Assembly (NCBI GenBank): GCA_004020315.1
Contig: SAQG01000001.1
Span: 186,001-250,000 of the forward strand
Origin: Mesorhizobium sp.
Lineage (GTDB): Bacteria; Pseudomonadota; Alphaproteobacteria; Rhizobiales; Rhizobiaceae
Reading direction: 5' to 3'
DNA: 64,000 bases
In this document: piece after piece, positions 34,393-43,103 of the stretch
How the letters are laid out: each line of letters opens with the position of its first letter
Position numbering within the stretch: position 1 is the first letter of the stretch
Translations under genes and position numbers: made by a program
Notes under the pieces: model-generated
The model's input: only the letters and a program-made list of their open reading frames with translations
Database searches by the model: none
What the model was told of the DNA's origin: nothing

Positions 34393-35481
34393 ATGCGAAT
34401 TGCCTTCTACGCGCCGCTGAAGTCGCCCAATCATCCCGTTGCCTCCGGCGACCGCCAGATGGCACGGACGCTGGTCAAGGCGCTGGAGCATGGAGGGCAT
34501 AGCGTCGAACTAGCATCCGAATTGCGCTTTTACCTACGCGAACCGGAGTCGAAAAGTTTCGATGCGCTCAAGCTCGAGGCCCGAGAGGAAGCCGCGCGGC
34601 TGACAAAGCTTTGGGATCGTGACGGCAAGCCCGATCTCTGGTTCTCCTATCACCCCTATTACAAGGCGCCCGACCTGATCGGACCCGAGCTGGCGTCGGC
34701 CTTTGCTATCCCCTATGTGACAGCGGAAGCCTCCTATTCGAGGCGGCGCAACGCCGGTTTGTGGGCCGATACGCAAGCGTTGGTGGCGCGAGCCGTCGAA
34801 CAGGCAGCGCTGAACATCTGCTTCACGCAAAGGGATCGTCAGGGACTGACAGATGCGATTCCCGACGCCGCTTTCGGTATGCTTTCGCCCTTCATCGACA
34901 CATCGGTATTCCGGGAAATGCCGGCACGGGGTTGTCCGACGCGCCTCGTTACCGTCGCCATGATGCGCCCGGGCGACAAAGTCGAAAGCTATCGCATGCT
35001 GGCGCAGGCGCTCGGTCCGATCGGCCACCTGTCCTGGACCATGTCGATCGTCGGGGATGGGCCTGCCCGTGACGAGGTCAAAGCGCAATTCGCCGGCTTG
35101 CCCGCCGACCGTATCGAGTGGCTTGGCGCGATTGAGCCGGCCGCCGTGCCGGATGTCCTCTACAGTGGGGGAATTTACGTCTGGCCGGGTTACGGCGAGG
35201 CCTATGGCGTTGCCTATCTTGAAGCACAGGCCGCCGGCCTTCCGGTGGTGGCTCAGGACATCGCCGGCGTGCCGGAGGTCGTGCGGGATGGCCAGACCGG
35301 GTTTCTCACCCCGCCGGGCGATGTGGCGGCGTTCGCTTCTGCCATTGAAAGGCTTCTGGCCCGTAACGACGAAAGAACCATCATGGCCGCGGAAGCCAGA
35401 CGTTTCATCCTCGAAGAACGCTCCCTCGGTGTTGCAGCGGCGCGTCTGGCCGAACTTCTTGCGAAGATCCCGGTTTCATGA
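34393..35481 (+). CDS. Family 4 glycosyltransferase
   Basis: This 362-residue GT-B enzyme transfers a sugar from a nucleotide donor to a glycan or lipid acceptor. The N-domain starts MRIAFYAPLKSPNHPVASGD. The C-domain has the donor-binding YVWPGYGEAYGVAYLEAQAA, the GT4 E-x7-E motif, and PVVAQDIAGVPEVV. It has no membrane helices. It is divergent from the DUF3095/UDP-sugar dehydrogenase pair by 75 bp and overlaps a deacetylase gene by 4 bases, so it makes and modifies a glycan together with that enzyme. Confidence 0.92.
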   Translation: MRIAFYAPLKSPNHPVASGDRQMARTLVKALEHGGHSVELASELRFYLREPESKSFDALKLEAREEAARLTKLWDRDGKPDLWFSYHPYYKAPDLIGPELASAFAIPYVTAEASYSRRRNAGLWADTQALVARAVEQAALNICFTQRDRQGLTDAIPDAAFGMLSPFIDTSVFREMPARGCPTRLVTVAMMRPGDKVESYRMLAQALGPIGHLSWTMSIVGDGPARDEVKAQFAGLPADRIEWLGAIEPAAVPDVLYSGGIYVWPGYGEAYGVAYLEAQAAGLPVVAQDIAGVPEVVRDGQTGFLTPPGDVAAFASAIERLLARNDERTIMAAEARRFILEERSLGVAAARLAELLAKIPVS

Positions 35482-36242
35482 CATCCGATCAGATCTGGCA
35501 GCCCTTGGTGGAAGAACTGGCGTGCCGGCAACGGGCGGACCGTAAGGCAGAGTTCTGGCTGCGCGACGACGACGCCGTGGATCCGACGCCTGCGCTTGAT
35601 CGGCTGCTCGACCTCACCGGTGAATTCGCGGTTCCGGCCACTCTGGCCGTCATTCCGGCCCTGACTGATGAGAAGCTTGTCGTCCGGCTTGACGAGGCGC
35701 CGCATGCCACGGTCGCCATCCATGGCTGGGCGCACCGAAATCATGCGCCCGAGCACCAGAAAAAGCAGGAGCTCGGCGGGCATCGGCCACGCGAGGCGGT
35801 GCTCGATGATCTGGCTCACGGGCTGTCGCGCGTAACCGGCCTGCACGGCGCACGTGCCGTTCCGATGCTGGTGCCGCCCTGGAACAGGATCGACGCCGGC
35901 TTGGTATCCGACCTTGGATCGATAGGATTTGCGGCATTGTCAGTCTATGGGCCGCCGAAGCCGGCTCCACTCGCGGTCATCAACAGCAATGTCGACATCA
36001 TGGATTGGCATGGCACGCGCGGCTGCCGCGATCATGGCCTATTGGTTCAGGCTATCATCGCGCAATTGCAGCATGCATTCGACGACGGCGAACCGGTCGG
36101 CCTGCTCACCCACCATCTCGTACATGATGAATCGGCCTGGCTTTTCCTCGAACGGCTGTTCACAGTCACCGCACAGACTGAAGCCTGCGCATGGCTTCCG
36201 ATCAGGACATTGATCGGGCGCAGCGCCGGTAGAGGAAAATAG
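35478..36242 (+). CDS. Polysaccharide deacetylase-like protein
   Basis: This 254-residue protein of the polysaccharide deacetylase (CE4-like) superfamily should remove acetyl groups from amino sugars. Metal and catalytic candidates are FWLRDDDAV (Asp pair, about 28-33), HGWAHRNHAP (two His, about 82-88) and MLVPPWNR. It lacks a signal peptide, so it would act in the cytoplasm on a nucleotide- or lipid-linked intermediate. Its ATG overlaps the TGA of the glycosyltransferase gene, so translation is coupled. Its stop lies 1 base before the end of the convergent MBL gene. Confidence 0.87.
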   Translation: MTSDQIWQPLVEELACRQRADRKAEFWLRDDDAVDPTPALDRLLDLTGEFAVPATLAVIPALTDEKLVVRLDEAPHATVAIHGWAHRNHAPEHQKKQELGGHRPREAVLDDLAHGLSRVTGLHGARAVPMLVPPWNRIDAGLVSDLGSIGFAALSVYGPPKPAPLAVINSNVDIMDWHGTRGCRDHGLLVQAIIAQLQHAFDDGEPVGLLTHHLVHDESAWLFLERLFTVTAQTEACAWLPIRTLIGRSAGRGK

Positions 36243-36243
36243 C

Positions 36244-37098
36244 TCAGCGCTTTTTGTGCAATGAGACTGGAAATTTGAGCGTCTGGCCATCCCGCGCGGC
36301 AAAAGCGCCGGCAAACCTGTCTTTGGCCAGTTTCTCGATCTCGTCCAGTTCCGCGTCGGTGCGTGTCGGATCGTGGTGAAACAGCGCAAGCCCCCGCGCA
36401 CCGGCCGCCTCACAGAGCTCGACGCCCTGTTGCCATGTCGAGTGCCCGTTACCGCGGCGGCGTTCCATTTCCTCCTCGGTGTAGGTGCAATCGTAAATGA
36501 CGAGGTCGGCATCGTCGATCAGGTCAAGCACCGCCTGATCGAGCTTGTCCGGCTCGTGCTCAGTGTCTGTGATCACCGCCACGACGCGGCCGCCCCATTC
36601 GACCCGGTAGCCTATGCAGCCGCCCGGATGGATAAGACTGCCGGTTCGGACCACCACCCCTTCGCGCGGGCGAAGCACGTCTCCGGATCCGAAATCGCGG
36701 CAGTCGAGCCTTGCCTTGCAGATATCCAGCTTCACCGGAAACCACGGCGGCCGCATAAACTCATCGACCATCTGCCGGGTCGTCATGCGTCCTGCAAGAT
36801 GCCCGGACCAAAGCGTAACCTTGACGCTCCGGTCATAGATCGGCGCAAAAAACGGCAGCCCGATGATGTGATCGTAGTGGCAATGGGTGAAAAGCAGGTC
36901 GAAATCGGTCACGCCCGACGCCCGAAGCGCCCCGCCGGCAGGCCGTAGGCCAGAGCCCGCGTCGAATAGAAGCGTATGTTTACCGCATCGCATCTCAATA
37001 CAGATCGTGTTGCCGCCATAGCGAGAGAATTCTGGCCCCGATACCGGAATGCTGCCGCGCACGCCCCAAAACCTGACCAGGAAAACGTCGTGGTCCAT
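36244..37098 (-). CDS. MBL-fold metallo-hydrolase
   Basis: This 284-residue metallo-beta-lactamase-fold hydrolase carries the zinc-binding THCHYDHIIGLPFF motif (HxHxDH-like). A later His lies in GSLIHPGGCIGYRV, Asp/Glu in ITDTEHEPDK, and a final His in LFHHDPTRTD. The group is related to PhnP/RNase Z-type phosphodiesterases, so a cyclic phosphate or cyclic nucleotide substrate is possible. The ATG at 37098 has GGGAAAGGG just upstream. The in-frame extension to 37185 is not needed. It is followed downstream by the convergent deacetylase and preceded by a cyclic-nucleotide-binding gene on the same strand; a link to cyclic nucleotide turnover is conjecture. Confidence 0.9.
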   Translation of the reverse strand: MDHDVFLVRFWGVRGSIPVSGPEFSRYGGNTICIEMRCGKHTLLFDAGSGLRPAGGALRASGVTDFDLLFTHCHYDHIIGLPFFAPIYDRSVKVTLWSGHLAGRMTTRQMVDEFMRPPWFPVKLDICKARLDCRDFGSGDVLRPREGVVVRTGSLIHPGGCIGYRVEWGGRVVAVITDTEHEPDKLDQAVLDLIDDADLVIYDCTYTEEEMERRRGNGHSTWQQGVELCEAAGARGLALFHHDPTRTDAELDEIEKLAKDRFAGAFAARDGQTLKFPVSLHKKR

Positions 37099-37231
37099 GC
37101 TACCCTTTCCCAGTCCCGTGGCCCATCGTAGCCAAACAACTGCTGCTAGGCGAGACAGGTTTTCTCCGGGTGACCCTCTCAGCAAGAGGCCAGTGCCATC
37201 ACGACCGCGAGGATTGAGCGCACGTCATCCG

Positions 37232-37681
37232 TTATTTGGCGCTTCGTGCGTCGATCAGATCCGCGGTCGTATGGCTTAGGCGATCGGCAAGAACCCGCAA
37301 TATCTCGATGGTCATTTCCGGGAACTCCCTCATAAGCCTCAGGAAATGATCCTTGCGGATCCTCAAGGCCTCCAGCGGACTTGCCGCTCTGACGGTGGCG
37401 GTGCGAGAGCTGTTGCACAATATGGCGATCTCGCCAACAATCGAATTTGGCTCCAGTTCGGCAACTTTTATCGGTCCGCTGTCGGAATCGACCAGAATAT
37501 CCGCCCTGCCTGAAAGGATGACATAGGCGGCGTCTCCCTCGTCGCCCTGCCGGAAAAGGATCTGGCCGGCGCTGTAGCTCACACGATCGGATGTGAACGC
37601 AAGCAGCTTGAGCTTCGTCGGCTCGATGGCAGAGAACAAGGGAACGCGTTGTAGCATTCCAACTTCATCCTTGAGCAGCAT
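37232..37681 (-). CDS. Stand-alone cyclic-nucleotide-binding domain protein
   Basis: This 149-residue protein is almost entirely one CNB domain. VPLFSAIEPTKLKLLAFTS begins the helical cap, GQILFRQGDEGDAAYVILSG is the beta-roll, and the phosphate-binding cassette is NSIVGEIAILCNSSRTATVRA, with Glu and Arg placed to hold cAMP or cGMP. There is no DNA-binding helix-turn-helix after it, unlike CRP. The ATG at 37681 has GGAAGG upstream, and the in-frame extension to 37897 crosses repeat DNA. It is a likely receptor for the cyclic nucleotides made by nearby cyclases, perhaps acting through protein partners. Confidence 0.9.
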   Translation of the reverse strand: MLLKDEVGMLQRVPLFSAIEPTKLKLLAFTSDRVSYSAGQILFRQGDEGDAAYVILSGRADILVDSDSGPIKVAELEPNSIVGEIAILCNSSRTATVRAASPLEALRIRKDHFLRLMREFPEMTIEILRVLADRLSHTTADLIDARSAK

Positions 37682-38000
37682 TGTCGCAAACCTTCCCAAA
37701 ATTCGCGTTTGCCAGACTAGAGCAACGGCCGCCCCAGATGGAATGAATTCTGTTTCCGGGATGGCGAGACGAACCACGCGAAAGGCGGCGAGCCCGATGT
37801 CGCTCGATCGGGCGATGCCGCCTGGCAAATGGGCGTCCGCCAACCGGAACCCGAAGGGCCGGGTGAAAACCCGAAGAGCCGGGTGAATTTGCGGCAAACC
37901 CTTCGGGTTTTCGGCGGGGATGTGGTCCCGCTACGTCCTTCCCCTTGACCTTGCAGTAAATTCCCACCGGCAGAATGATCCCATCTGAATGTCCGTTGCT
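37682..38000. other. Spacer with a 20-bp tandem repeat and small hairpin
   Basis: No gene is seen. Two head-to-tail 20-bp units (37848-37867 and 37868-37887, one mismatch; unit aacccgaagggccgggtgaa) are followed by an inverted copy of their core at 37896-37911, forming aaaccc/gggttt arms. This structure could terminate the ABC-like gene upstream of it on the minus strand, or be a REP-like element. Confidence 0.6.
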
Positions 38001-40715
38001 CTATGACAACAGTTCCTTGAATATACCGTTCCCTGCCAAAAGTGTCTCGGGTGTTCCGTCTTCCACCAATTTACCTGAGTCGAAGACGATAACGCGATCG
38101 AACATCATCCCCATCGCCGGATTCGTCACGACCCACACAATTGCCGGCGAATGGCCGTCGCGCCTGGCTTCCTCGAGCACGTTCCGCAGCACCTTATCCT
38201 GCATGCGCTGGTCGAGCGCCGACAGCGGCCGGTTGAGAATGAGAAAATCAGGACGCTTGAGCAGGGCCCGGGCAACATCGAGCTTCTGTCGCTGTCCACT
38301 GGTCAGCCGCCTGCCGCCGGAGCCGACGTTGAAGTCCAGGCCGACATCCAAAAGTTCGGCATAAAGCCCAAGTTCGTCAAGAATGTCATAGACGATGGAG
38401 CGTATGCGGTCCGGCGCGTCGGGATGGTTGTTGCCCACACGCCCGAACAGGACATTATCCATGACGGTGGCCGCGGCAATGTATTTGGCAGGATCATACC
38501 GTTCGATCGCATTTTTCAGCTCGGGCGGCAGGTTTTCATAGAACAGGTTGCGTGCAGCGACGATCTTGCTCATCAGTTCGTCGCTCAGCAGGCCGAAGCG
38601 GTGCCGGGGCTCGATATAGGCAAAGCTCAAGGTGACGATCATGGCGCGGTCGTTCTCCGAAACCGCCTCGTGGGGACGGTTCTTGAGCCGTTGCAACAAG
38701 GTCTCGTAGGTGGGTATCTCCTCGGCGCTCATGAAGGCGAGCTGCTGGAAGAACTGGTGATCGGGCGGAAGGTCGGCAAACAGTTCGATCGCCTGTTCGG
38801 CGATCTCCATGCCCATTTCGTAGAGCGTGTGGTCGAGGCCGGCTTGCCTCAGCACAGAAGCAAAATAGGGATTGGCCGCCAGAGCCCTGTCGGCCAGTTC
38901 GGGGCCGGCGGCAGCGCCGAAGAGCAGGTTTTGGCCGATCGTTGCTTCCTTGTTGTAGGCGCCCGGTTCGAAAGGAACCACCAGTTCGCTTAGCCCTTCG
39001 TGTTCCAGCCGGGTTCGCAGCGCCGCACGCAGTTCGACGATCCGCCTGGCAAGCTCGGTGTGACGCGTCAGGTCGGCCGAAGAGCGCAAGCCAAGATCCA
39101 GAATATCGCGCGACAGAACGACCGCGTCGAGCACCCGGCGCACGGCTTCAAAGAGGTCGTGCGGGCCGGTAGCGCCAGCGGAAGCATAGTTGATCCAGTC
39201 GCTGTGGATATCAAGATCCGGATTGCCCGACCGGCGCGCCTCGTGGATGTTCCAGCGGTGCTGGTCTGCCGCAGCACCGTCATAAGGCACCGATGTCAGC
39301 GGCGCATGCTTCAACCCGTAGAGCAGGTTGTCGCGGAGGCTTGCCTGGAACAGGAAAACATCCGACGAGGCATAGGACATGCGCCGGCCGGTCACCGCTT
39401 CGGGGAGTTCAAGCAAGTCGTCGGCGCCCGAAGCGACCCTTCCGCTGTCCGGCCAGTTTAGCCGCGCGAAGGCTTCTGCAAGCGCCTCGGCTCCACCTGT
39501 TGCGGTACTGACCAGCGCCACCGTCTCACCCGGCTTGATCTGGAGGGAGATACGGTCGAGGAGCATTGCACCGCCATCATCCGCTATCGACAGACTGATC
39601 GCCGATAGGGGTTTGGTCATCGGATCGGGATCGTCGATCGTCAATGCCCCGATTCTCGGCGCAATGAGGCGATCGACGGTGAATTGTTCAACGACCTGCT
39701 GATATTTGACCTGGATATCCTGCCGCGCCTGATCCCAGTCGATCAGTTCTTTCATCGGTCCGGGCAGCTCCTTGTAGGCGCTGATCACGGCCACAAGCTG
39801 ACCGACGTCCAGCCGCCCCTGGATGACCAGATACCCGCCGATCATGTAGAACAGAAACGGCGTGACCTGCGCGAGAAAATTGTTGAGGAACTTCACCATG
39901 AATTTCCATTGGTAAAGATCGAAGCGGATCTTAAAGATGAGCCCGAGCCGGGCAGCTATGTCGGCCCGCTCGTAGTTTGATGTGTCGTGGACGTGAACCG
40001 CGCCGATGCCGTCGACGATTTCGCCAACCCGGCCCGAAAGCGCGCGCGCCGTCAACTGCCGTTCGCGCCCGAGCACGATCAGCCGCCGCCGCATTCGCGG
40101 GATGAGCACGATCTGGATCACCACGATCCCGGCCGCTATCATTCCGAGCCAGAAGTTCTGGACCACGATGAACAGCATGGCCGTCAGCGCCTGGCCGCCG
40201 AGCAGCACCGGCTGCACGAAGGCATCGCCGATGAAGCCGCCCAGCGGCTCCACCTCGTCCTTCACCATGGTCGCCACTTCGGCGGATTTCACCCGCTTGA
40301 AGTAAAACGGCGGAAACCGCAGCACACGATCGACCAGTTCGAAGCGGATACGCCGCAGCATGCGTTCGCCGAGGCGGCCCTTGTAGGTGTTGATGTAGAG
40401 TTTGAACAGGCCGTTGATGACGACTAGCAAGAGGAACACAAGGCTCAGGGCAAACAACGTCGCCTTGCGGTCGAGCTGAAAACCGGAGAAGAACTGGACC
40501 TCTCCGATGAACGGCAGGTTATAGTGTAGCCTCATGAATGGCTGGGTCGCGCCCGGTTGCTCGAAGCCGCTGCCTTGGATCGGGCCGTTGATGATCAGCT
40601 TCGGCAGGTCGAAGGACATGAAATACGGGATCATCGAAAGCACGACGATTATCAGTATCCAGAGCTGCTGCTTCTTGGTGTGCGTCCAGATATAGCGGGC
40701 TAGGCTGGGTTCCAT
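38001..40715 (-). CDS. ABC-exporter-like protein with degenerate nucleotide-binding motifs
   Basis: This 904-residue protein has an N-terminal exporter-type transmembrane domain (six helices within about 15-300, with the coupling helix region VAAVISAYKELPGPMKELI) and a C-terminal ABC-like half. The ATPase motifs are damaged. The Walker A position reads SLVSTATGGAEAL-like sequence without GKS/T (about residue 390-400). The signature reads LTSGQ (about 803). Walker B/catalytic Glu reads LILNRPLSALD (about 828), and the H-loop His is Asn (VTNPAMG). About 350 extra residues lie between the Walker-A-like region and the signature, containing a second Q-loop-like NPYFASVLRQAGLDHTLYE stretch. It cannot hydrolyse ATP in the normal way. 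The ATG at 40715 is preceded by GAAGGG. It probably has a structural or gating role in export of the local glycan. Confidence 0.85.
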   Translation of the reverse strand: MEPSLARYIWTHTKKQQLWILIIVVLSMIPYFMSFDLPKLIINGPIQGSGFEQPGATQPFMRLHYNLPFIGEVQFFSGFQLDRKATLFALSLVFLLLVVINGLFKLYINTYKGRLGERMLRRIRFELVDRVLRFPPFYFKRVKSAEVATMVKDEVEPLGGFIGDAFVQPVLLGGQALTAMLFIVVQNFWLGMIAAGIVVIQIVLIPRMRRRLIVLGRERQLTARALSGRVGEIVDGIGAVHVHDTSNYERADIAARLGLIFKIRFDLYQWKFMVKFLNNFLAQVTPFLFYMIGGYLVIQGRLDVGQLVAVISAYKELPGPMKELIDWDQARQDIQVKYQQVVEQFTVDRLIAPRIGALTIDDPDPMTKPLSAISLSIADDGGAMLLDRISLQIKPGETVALVSTATGGAEALAEAFARLNWPDSGRVASGADDLLELPEAVTGRRMSYASSDVFLFQASLRDNLLYGLKHAPLTSVPYDGAAADQHRWNIHEARRSGNPDLDIHSDWINYASAGATGPHDLFEAVRRVLDAVVLSRDILDLGLRSSADLTRHTELARRIVELRAALRTRLEHEGLSELVVPFEPGAYNKEATIGQNLLFGAAAGPELADRALAANPYFASVLRQAGLDHTLYEMGMEIAEQAIELFADLPPDHQFFQQLAFMSAEEIPTYETLLQRLKNRPHEAVSENDRAMIVTLSFAYIEPRHRFGLLSDELMSKIVAARNLFYENLPPELKNAIERYDPAKYIAAATVMDNVLFGRVGNNHPDAPDRIRSIVYDILDELGLYAELLDVGLDFNVGSGGRRLTSGQRQKLDVARALLKRPDFLILNRPLSALDQRMQDKVLRNVLEEARRDGHSPAIVWVVTNPAMGMMFDRVIVFDSGKLVEDGTPETLLAGNGIFKELLS

Positions 40716-40732
40716 ATGCGGCTGTGGACCCT

Positions 40733-41098
40733 TCAGTTGTAAGGATGCAGGATGTAAAAGCACCTGCTGGCGAATGGCGTGTCGGCAATTTCTTCGTCGC
40801 CAACGACAAGCTCGAAGCTGCAGCGCACGGAGATTGTCCTGCGCTCAACGATGGAAGGAACCTGCGAGCCGGCGCGATCCAGTTCCGGCGCATGGTCGAT
40901 GACAACGACATGGGCATAGCTGATCATCGAAGAAGGCAGCTGGCCAAACGGTTCGCGGCTTCCGTAGGGTTTTGGCGAATAGCCGAGCAGCACGAGGACG
41001 CAGCTGCGCGGCTTGTGCTGGCGGATGGACGCCGATGGTCCGGACAGATGCAACAGGCTCTCTCCGGCACCGGGCAATGGCGAAGCGGCTTGCAGCAT
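40733..41098 (-). CDS. Possible hypothetical protein upstream of the ABC-like gene
   Basis: A 121-residue minus-strand frame ends 17 bases before the ABC-like gene start. Its second half (ISYAHVVVIDHAPELDRAG, then SVRCSFELVVGDEEIADTPF) has protein-like composition. The ATG at 41098 (or a GTG two codons earlier) lacks a good ribosome-binding site. I do not recognise the family. The alternative is that it is a chance frame in the divergent spacer between the ABC-like gene and the methyltransferase gene at 41143. Confidence 0.35.
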   Translation of the reverse strand: MLQAASPLPGAGESLLHLSGPSASIRQHKPRSCVLVLLGYSPKPYGSREPFGQLPSSMISYAHVVVIDHAPELDRAGSQVPSIVERRTISVRCSFELVVGDEEIADTPFASRCFYILHPYN

Positions 41099-41142
41099 GA
41101 TCACGTCCGCGAATCAACAACCTGGGGAGGCAAGATTGCGTT

Positions 41143-41850
41143 GTGTCGCCCGAAATCCCAACCTACAAGACGAATATGATGGATGTCACGCAACCACGCA
41201 ATGCCGGCATGGACTGGCACGAGCAAGCCTTTGACCTGACGCGGGGAATTGCTGCCTATGTCAAGTGCCCCCTGGTGGCAGGGCTGGCGCGCGTCATCAC
41301 CAAGCATCCGGACGCCGATATCGTCAACGCCTTCAACCACAAGCAGGTCGCCTGCAAGATGTGGGCTCTCGACAGGCTGTTCGAAAGCTGCGGCGGCCGG
41401 TTCGGGCGCATATGGGTTCTGGGTGGATGGTACGGCGTATTGCCGGCAATGCTTTTCAACGACGCCCGCTTCGACATCGCGGCGGTCGATAGCATCGACA
41501 TCGATCCCGAAGTCGCGCCGGTCGCCCGGACCCTCAACCGGGAAGCCGGCGACCGGTTCCGGGCGCTGACGGCAGATATGTACGCACTCGACTATGCGGC
41601 CGGGCGGCCTGACCTGGTGGTCAATACGAGCTGCGAACACATAAACGATCTGCGCGCCTGGCTTGCTCTGCTTCCGCGGGGCACGAATGTACTGCTGCAA
41701 TCGAACGATTATTTCAGCGAGCCGACGCACATCAACTGCGTAGCTTCACTTGTAGCCTTCGAAGCAATGGCGGCGCTACAGGAGGTGCGGTTCTCCGGCG
41801 AACTGCCGACAAAAAATTATACCCGCTTCATGCTGATTGGAACTGTTTAA
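41143..41850 (+). CDS. Class I SAM-dependent methyltransferase-like protein
   Basis: This 235-residue protein has a Rossmann-like pattern: GRIWVLGGWYGVLPAMLF gives a glycine loop, and AVDSIDIDPEVAPVAR gives the acidic residue that would hold the SAM ribose. VVNTSCEHINDLRAWLALLP and LLQSNDYFSEPTH follow as later strands. It is most like methyltransferases of surface-glycan clusters. A GTG at 41143 is used with GGGGAGG 12 bases upstream; an ATG at 41176 is an alternative. It lies among glycosyltransferase genes but is divergent from the ABC-like gene. Confidence 0.78.
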   Translation: MSPEIPTYKTNMMDVTQPRNAGMDWHEQAFDLTRGIAAYVKCPLVAGLARVITKHPDADIVNAFNHKQVACKMWALDRLFESCGGRFGRIWVLGGWYGVLPAMLFNDARFDIAAVDSIDIDPEVAPVARTLNREAGDRFRALTADMYALDYAAGRPDLVVNTSCEHINDLRAWLALLPRGTNVLLQSNDYFSEPTHINCVASLVAFEAMAALQEVRFSGELPTKNYTRFMLIGTV

Positions 41851-41906
41851 TGCATTTCGCCCAAAAGTGCGTAGCGTCGCACGAATCTCGCGAGACGCGA
41901 CGCGCG

Positions 41907-43103
41907 TTAGAATCTATCGTCTGTTTGATCATGCACTTTTCCGAAACCGGGCCCCACTTTTAGGGACCATGTTCGATACCGCTCGCGCAGGATTTGCGCC
42001 GAGCGACGCGCGCCTTCCAGATCAAGACGATGCGCGGCTGGCGTCGGTCCCACAAGCGCCTGTTCGATCGCTTGCGCCAAACCTTCAGGCGTTAGGTCCT
42101 TTTCCATCAGCACCGTTGCAAGACCGTGTTCTTCGAGCATGAGGGCGCGAACCGTCTGTTCGGTTTCCCCGCCGGCTGCAAATGGAACGAGCAGAGAGCG
42201 ACAACCCGCGCGCAGGACATCGCAGACCGTGTTGTAACCCGCCTGCGAGACGGACAGGCGGGCGCCGGTCAGCAGGCTGGCGAAATCCTCGCGGAACCGG
42301 AAGATGGACAGGCGCGGCGTGGCATCGCGTGCGATCGCGTCAAACTCGTCTTTCGGCAGGTTTGGGCCGGTGATCAAACACCATTTCCAAACGTTGTTGG
42401 CATTCCGCGCCGCTGCGATGGTGGAACTGACAAGGCTCTTTCCGGCAGCCCCGCCGCCAACCGACACCAGAACGTCGAAGCGCCCGGAGGCCGCGGGCGA
42501 TGGCGGCGCGGCAACGAGCCCTGTGTAGGCGACCTCGGCCCTGATCGCCCCAGCCAGTGGAAATGTCTTGTCGATGGTTGCGAAAGCCGGATCGCCGTGG
42601 ACCATAACTAGGTCGAAATGCCTGTTGATCAGATCGACCGTTTCCTCGTTTCGGCCCGGTTTGACGCGCTCCTGAAGGATATCACGGACGGACGTCGCCA
42701 GCAGCGGTCTGGGCGACGTCGCGTCGATGGCCTCGATCAGCGGCAGGAGTTCGAAACGCATCTGCCGGCGTCCAAATGGAAACGCCTCGACAATGACGAT
42801 ATCAGGCCTGCAATCCCGGAATGCCTGCAGCAGCATCTCTGAACGCCATTTCTTAAAATCATCGTCGATGGGTTTGCCCTGCAGGTCGACAAGTCCGGAA
42901 AATCCTTCATCACCGGAGGTGACAGGTGGCAGGGTTACAGATTTTACACCCAGTCCCGGAAACCCCGCGATCGGCGCTCCGCCGGTCACGACGGTTACGT
43001 CGAACCCGTCATCCACCAGAGCCGCCGCAATGCGGCTGGCGCGCGCGAGATGGCCGATACCGAGCAGGTGCTGGACATAGAAGAAAGCGCGCAGCCGCTT
43101 CAT
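41907..43103 (-). CDS. MurG-like glycosyltransferase
   Basis: This 398-residue GT-B enzyme has an N-domain opening FFYVQHLLGIGHLARASRI, typical of UDP-sugar transferases related to MurG. The C-domain has VLVSVGGGAAGKSLV, then LLTGARLSVSQAGYNTVCDVL and LLVPFAAGGETEQTVRA, the donor-binding features of the family. Its ATG overlaps the TGA of the preceding glycosyltransferase by 4 bases. It is the third of three consecutive transferases, which together probably assemble one repeat unit or glycolipid head group. Confidence 0.9.
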   Translation of the reverse strand: MKRLRAFFYVQHLLGIGHLARASRIAAALVDDGFDVTVVTGGAPIAGFPGLGVKSVTLPPVTSGDEGFSGLVDLQGKPIDDDFKKWRSEMLLQAFRDCRPDIVIVEAFPFGRRQMRFELLPLIEAIDATSPRPLLATSVRDILQERVKPGRNEETVDLINRHFDLVMVHGDPAFATIDKTFPLAGAIRAEVAYTGLVAAPPSPAASGRFDVLVSVGGGAAGKSLVSSTIAAARNANNVWKWCLITGPNLPKDEFDAIARDATPRLSIFRFREDFASLLTGARLSVSQAGYNTVCDVLRAGCRSLLVPFAAGGETEQTVRALMLEEHGLATVLMEKDLTPEGLAQAIEQALVGPTPAAHRLDLEGARRSAQILRERYRTWSLKVGPGFGKVHDQTDDRF

